64,000 nt of DNA from Cunninghamella blakesleeana. Taxonomy: Eukaryota; Mucoromycota; Mucoromycetes; Mucorales; Cunninghamellaceae. Under the pieces are notes generated by a model. The model did no database searches. It was not told the origin of the DNA and saw only the letters and a program-made list of their open reading frames with translations. Location: positions 2,377,501-2,441,500 of the forward strand of contig JAFCIZ010000002.1 in assembly GCA_017871115.1 (NCBI GenBank). The letters are read 5' to 3'. The translations under genes and the position numbers were made by a program. This document shows positions 62,821-64,000 of this stretch, piece by piece (the first letter of the stretch is position 1; the number at the start of each line of letters is the position of its first letter).

Positions 62821-64000
62821 TAATATATTGTAAATTGTTCATTTGTTCCGATGGGGTAAATATTCTCTGGGAAATGAGAGGGTAAGGGTATAAACTAGGG
62901 TAAACCCTATTTTAAAAATATAAAAAGAAAAATCAAAAAGTAGTCCTATATTATGGATAACCAGTACAAATAGGTAACCAACATGAAGGGTATAACCAAA
63001 TGGAGAGGGAAATAATAGGTAGTACATATACAACAGAGGAATCTACATTCATGAATAGATACATTAAGGTATGTTACCCTTATGGATATGGATAAATACA
63101 CGATGTGTTGTATCTTTTAAAAAAGATATTATACTCTGTACTTGGCCCAAAAGAAAAGGGCCATATCTATTGCGGATATATCTCTTGTATTTCTCAGATA
63201 TATACTTGGTGGATATGGATAAAATATTTCCCTTCCTCTTATACATGCTACACCTCCATTCCCGGTTATCCTTTCCGGAGGGTCAAGTTTGAGTGCCCTA
63301 TCAAGCATACGTTCCCAAGTTGTATCCGTACACCCTATATCCTCAAATCTGTCCTGATATTCTTCCTCTACATCTCTATTCCAATAGGCATCGGGGAGAC
63401 TTAATTCCGTTAATCCAGACGACATATCCATTGCCATATCATATATCCTCATATCTTCATCACTGTTATCATCTAGGATTCTTATTAGTTCATCATCCTC
63501 GGGATTCATACATATCTCGTAAGCTCTAAATTCTATTTCGTCAATGGATCCCAAATCTTTCAGATACATAAGACCATCTATACATCTTGCTTTATATAGT
63601 TCATGTATGATATTAAAACCATCAGGGACCGTACGTATCGCCGCTTTGTACATATTGTATTTTATACAACAATTGCATATAATTAGAGATTTAACATTTA
63701 TATTTTCCCCTTTGTATAGGCTAACCATTGTCTCTCCATCTCTGTCTAAATATTCCTTTGGGACATCAATCAGGTATTTGGGATGACATTTGCGGATATT
63801 TATTGGTTTCTCTATACTCTCCCATTGTCTGGTAAATACATAATATTCATCCATGTCCTTAATTTCCGTATCATGTTTTATATAGTCCACTCCCCAGATG
63901 AATTTGGTAGCTACAGAGAGTTCATACCCTTGATTGGAAAACATATTGGTATTCCATATTCTGTCTATCTCAAGTATCTTTTTGGGATCTCTAGTTAATA
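62821..64000. other. Composition-shifted segment at right edge (possible acquired element)
   Basis: From about 62820 to the window end the homopolymer A/T runs nearly vanish and GC content rises visibly (parts near 63240-63400 approach half G+C). The segment carries a long minus-strand ORF and a non-coding 300-bp flank with short internal similarities (tatggatatggata, aagggtata) and a perfect AGGGTAAACCCT palindrome-like motif at 62897-62908. The left border is by eye. Confidence 0.5.
63129..64000 (-). CDS. Unrecognised protein, partial, atypical codon use (open at window end)
   Basis: No family recognised. The frame runs without a stop from the window end (64000) to TAA at 63129-63131, at least 290 residues; an ATG lies at 63944 but upstream codons (LTRDPKKILEIDRIWNTN) stay open, so the start is probably outside. 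The product is acidic and rich in Ile, Asp, Glu, Tyr, Met and Cys. It has segments such as CHPKYLIDVPKEYL, IICNCCIKYNMYKAA, FNIIHELYKARCIDGLMYL, LIRILDDNSDEDM, EDIGCTDTTWERMLDRALKL and FFWAKYRV. The helical pairs ending in GLMYL or RALKL faintly recall ankyrin-type repeats of large DNA viruses, but this is weak. ATA, AGA/AGG, GGG and CCC codons are far commoner than in neighbours. Confidence 0.6.
   Translation of the reverse strand, partial: LTRDPKKILEIDRIWNTNMFSNQGYELSVATKFIWGVDYIKHDTEIKDMDEYYVFTRQWESIEKPINIRKCHPKYLIDVPKEYLDRDGETMVSLYKGENINVKSLIICNCCIKYNMYKAAIRTVPDGFNIIHELYKARCIDGLMYLKDLGSIDEIEFRAYEICMNPEDDELIRILDDNSDEDMRIYDMAMDMSSGLTELSLPDAYWNRDVEEEYQDRFEDIGCTDTTWERMLDRALKLDPPERITGNGGVACIRGREIFYPYPPSIYLRNTRDISAIDMALFFWAKYRV

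Noticed and set aside
1..64000. CRISPR arrays, rRNA, intact transposase or reverse transcriptase genes
   Set aside because: I looked for direct-repeat arrays, rRNA-like conserved stretches and element proteins and saw none; the repeats present are microsatellites, the LEA coding repeat and the two degenerate copies reported.

Overview
The window is nuclear DNA of a fungus. It is very AT-rich, with long A/T runs and (TA)n, (ATT)n tracts. Genes carry short GT..AG introns, many Asn/Gln homopolymers, and typically fungal proteins (a Yap1/Pap1 bZIP with a C-terminal Cys domain, Vnx1-type vacuolar exchanger, Vam7 without a membrane anchor, GPI19/PIG-P). Dymeclin, an Atos-type protein and LEA-like proteins beside these suggest an early-diverging lineage, perhaps Mucoromycota. 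That placement is inference; nothing here fixes the species.

I support 23 protein genes. Plus strand, 1-21 kb: the 3' part of MAD1 (spindle checkpoint), BUD32 (KEOPS kinase), a YAP1/PAP1 oxidative-stress factor, SEC31 (COPII coat), PIG-P/GPI19 (GPI-anchor synthesis), glutamine synthetase with GATA motifs upstream, a type II membrane protein that may be a glycosyltransferase, and a mitochondrial-targeted LEA-like repeat protein. Minus strand, 23.5-38.2 kb: ceramide synthase, VNX1-type cation/H+ exchanger, DBP6/DDX51 helicase, a STIMATE/TMEM110-like membrane protein, an HSL-type esterase, and a small orphan gene. The orphan is divergent from a plus-strand dymeclin gene (38.8-42.4 kb). Then an LEA_2 membrane protein (+), PTC1-type PP2C and VAM7 (both -), and on the plus strand TBP, an SLC35F-type transporter, SIN1/AVO1 (TORC2), and an intronless gene with an Atg13-HORMA-like N-terminus and an Atos-type C-terminus. 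Most are housekeeping genes with no operon-like logic.

Three things stand out. A degenerate non-coding repeat of about 370 bp is present near 21.6-22.0 kb and again near 59.1-59.5 kb. The gene at 60.2-62.2 kb appears to join a HORMA-like head to an Atos tail. The right edge (about 62.8-64.0 kb) changes abruptly to GC-richer sequence carrying a long unrecognised ORF with different codon use, open to the window end; it looks like an acquired element.

Exon limits were read by eye from GT..AG signals, reading-frame phase and protein continuity, without transcripts, so individual junctions can be off.
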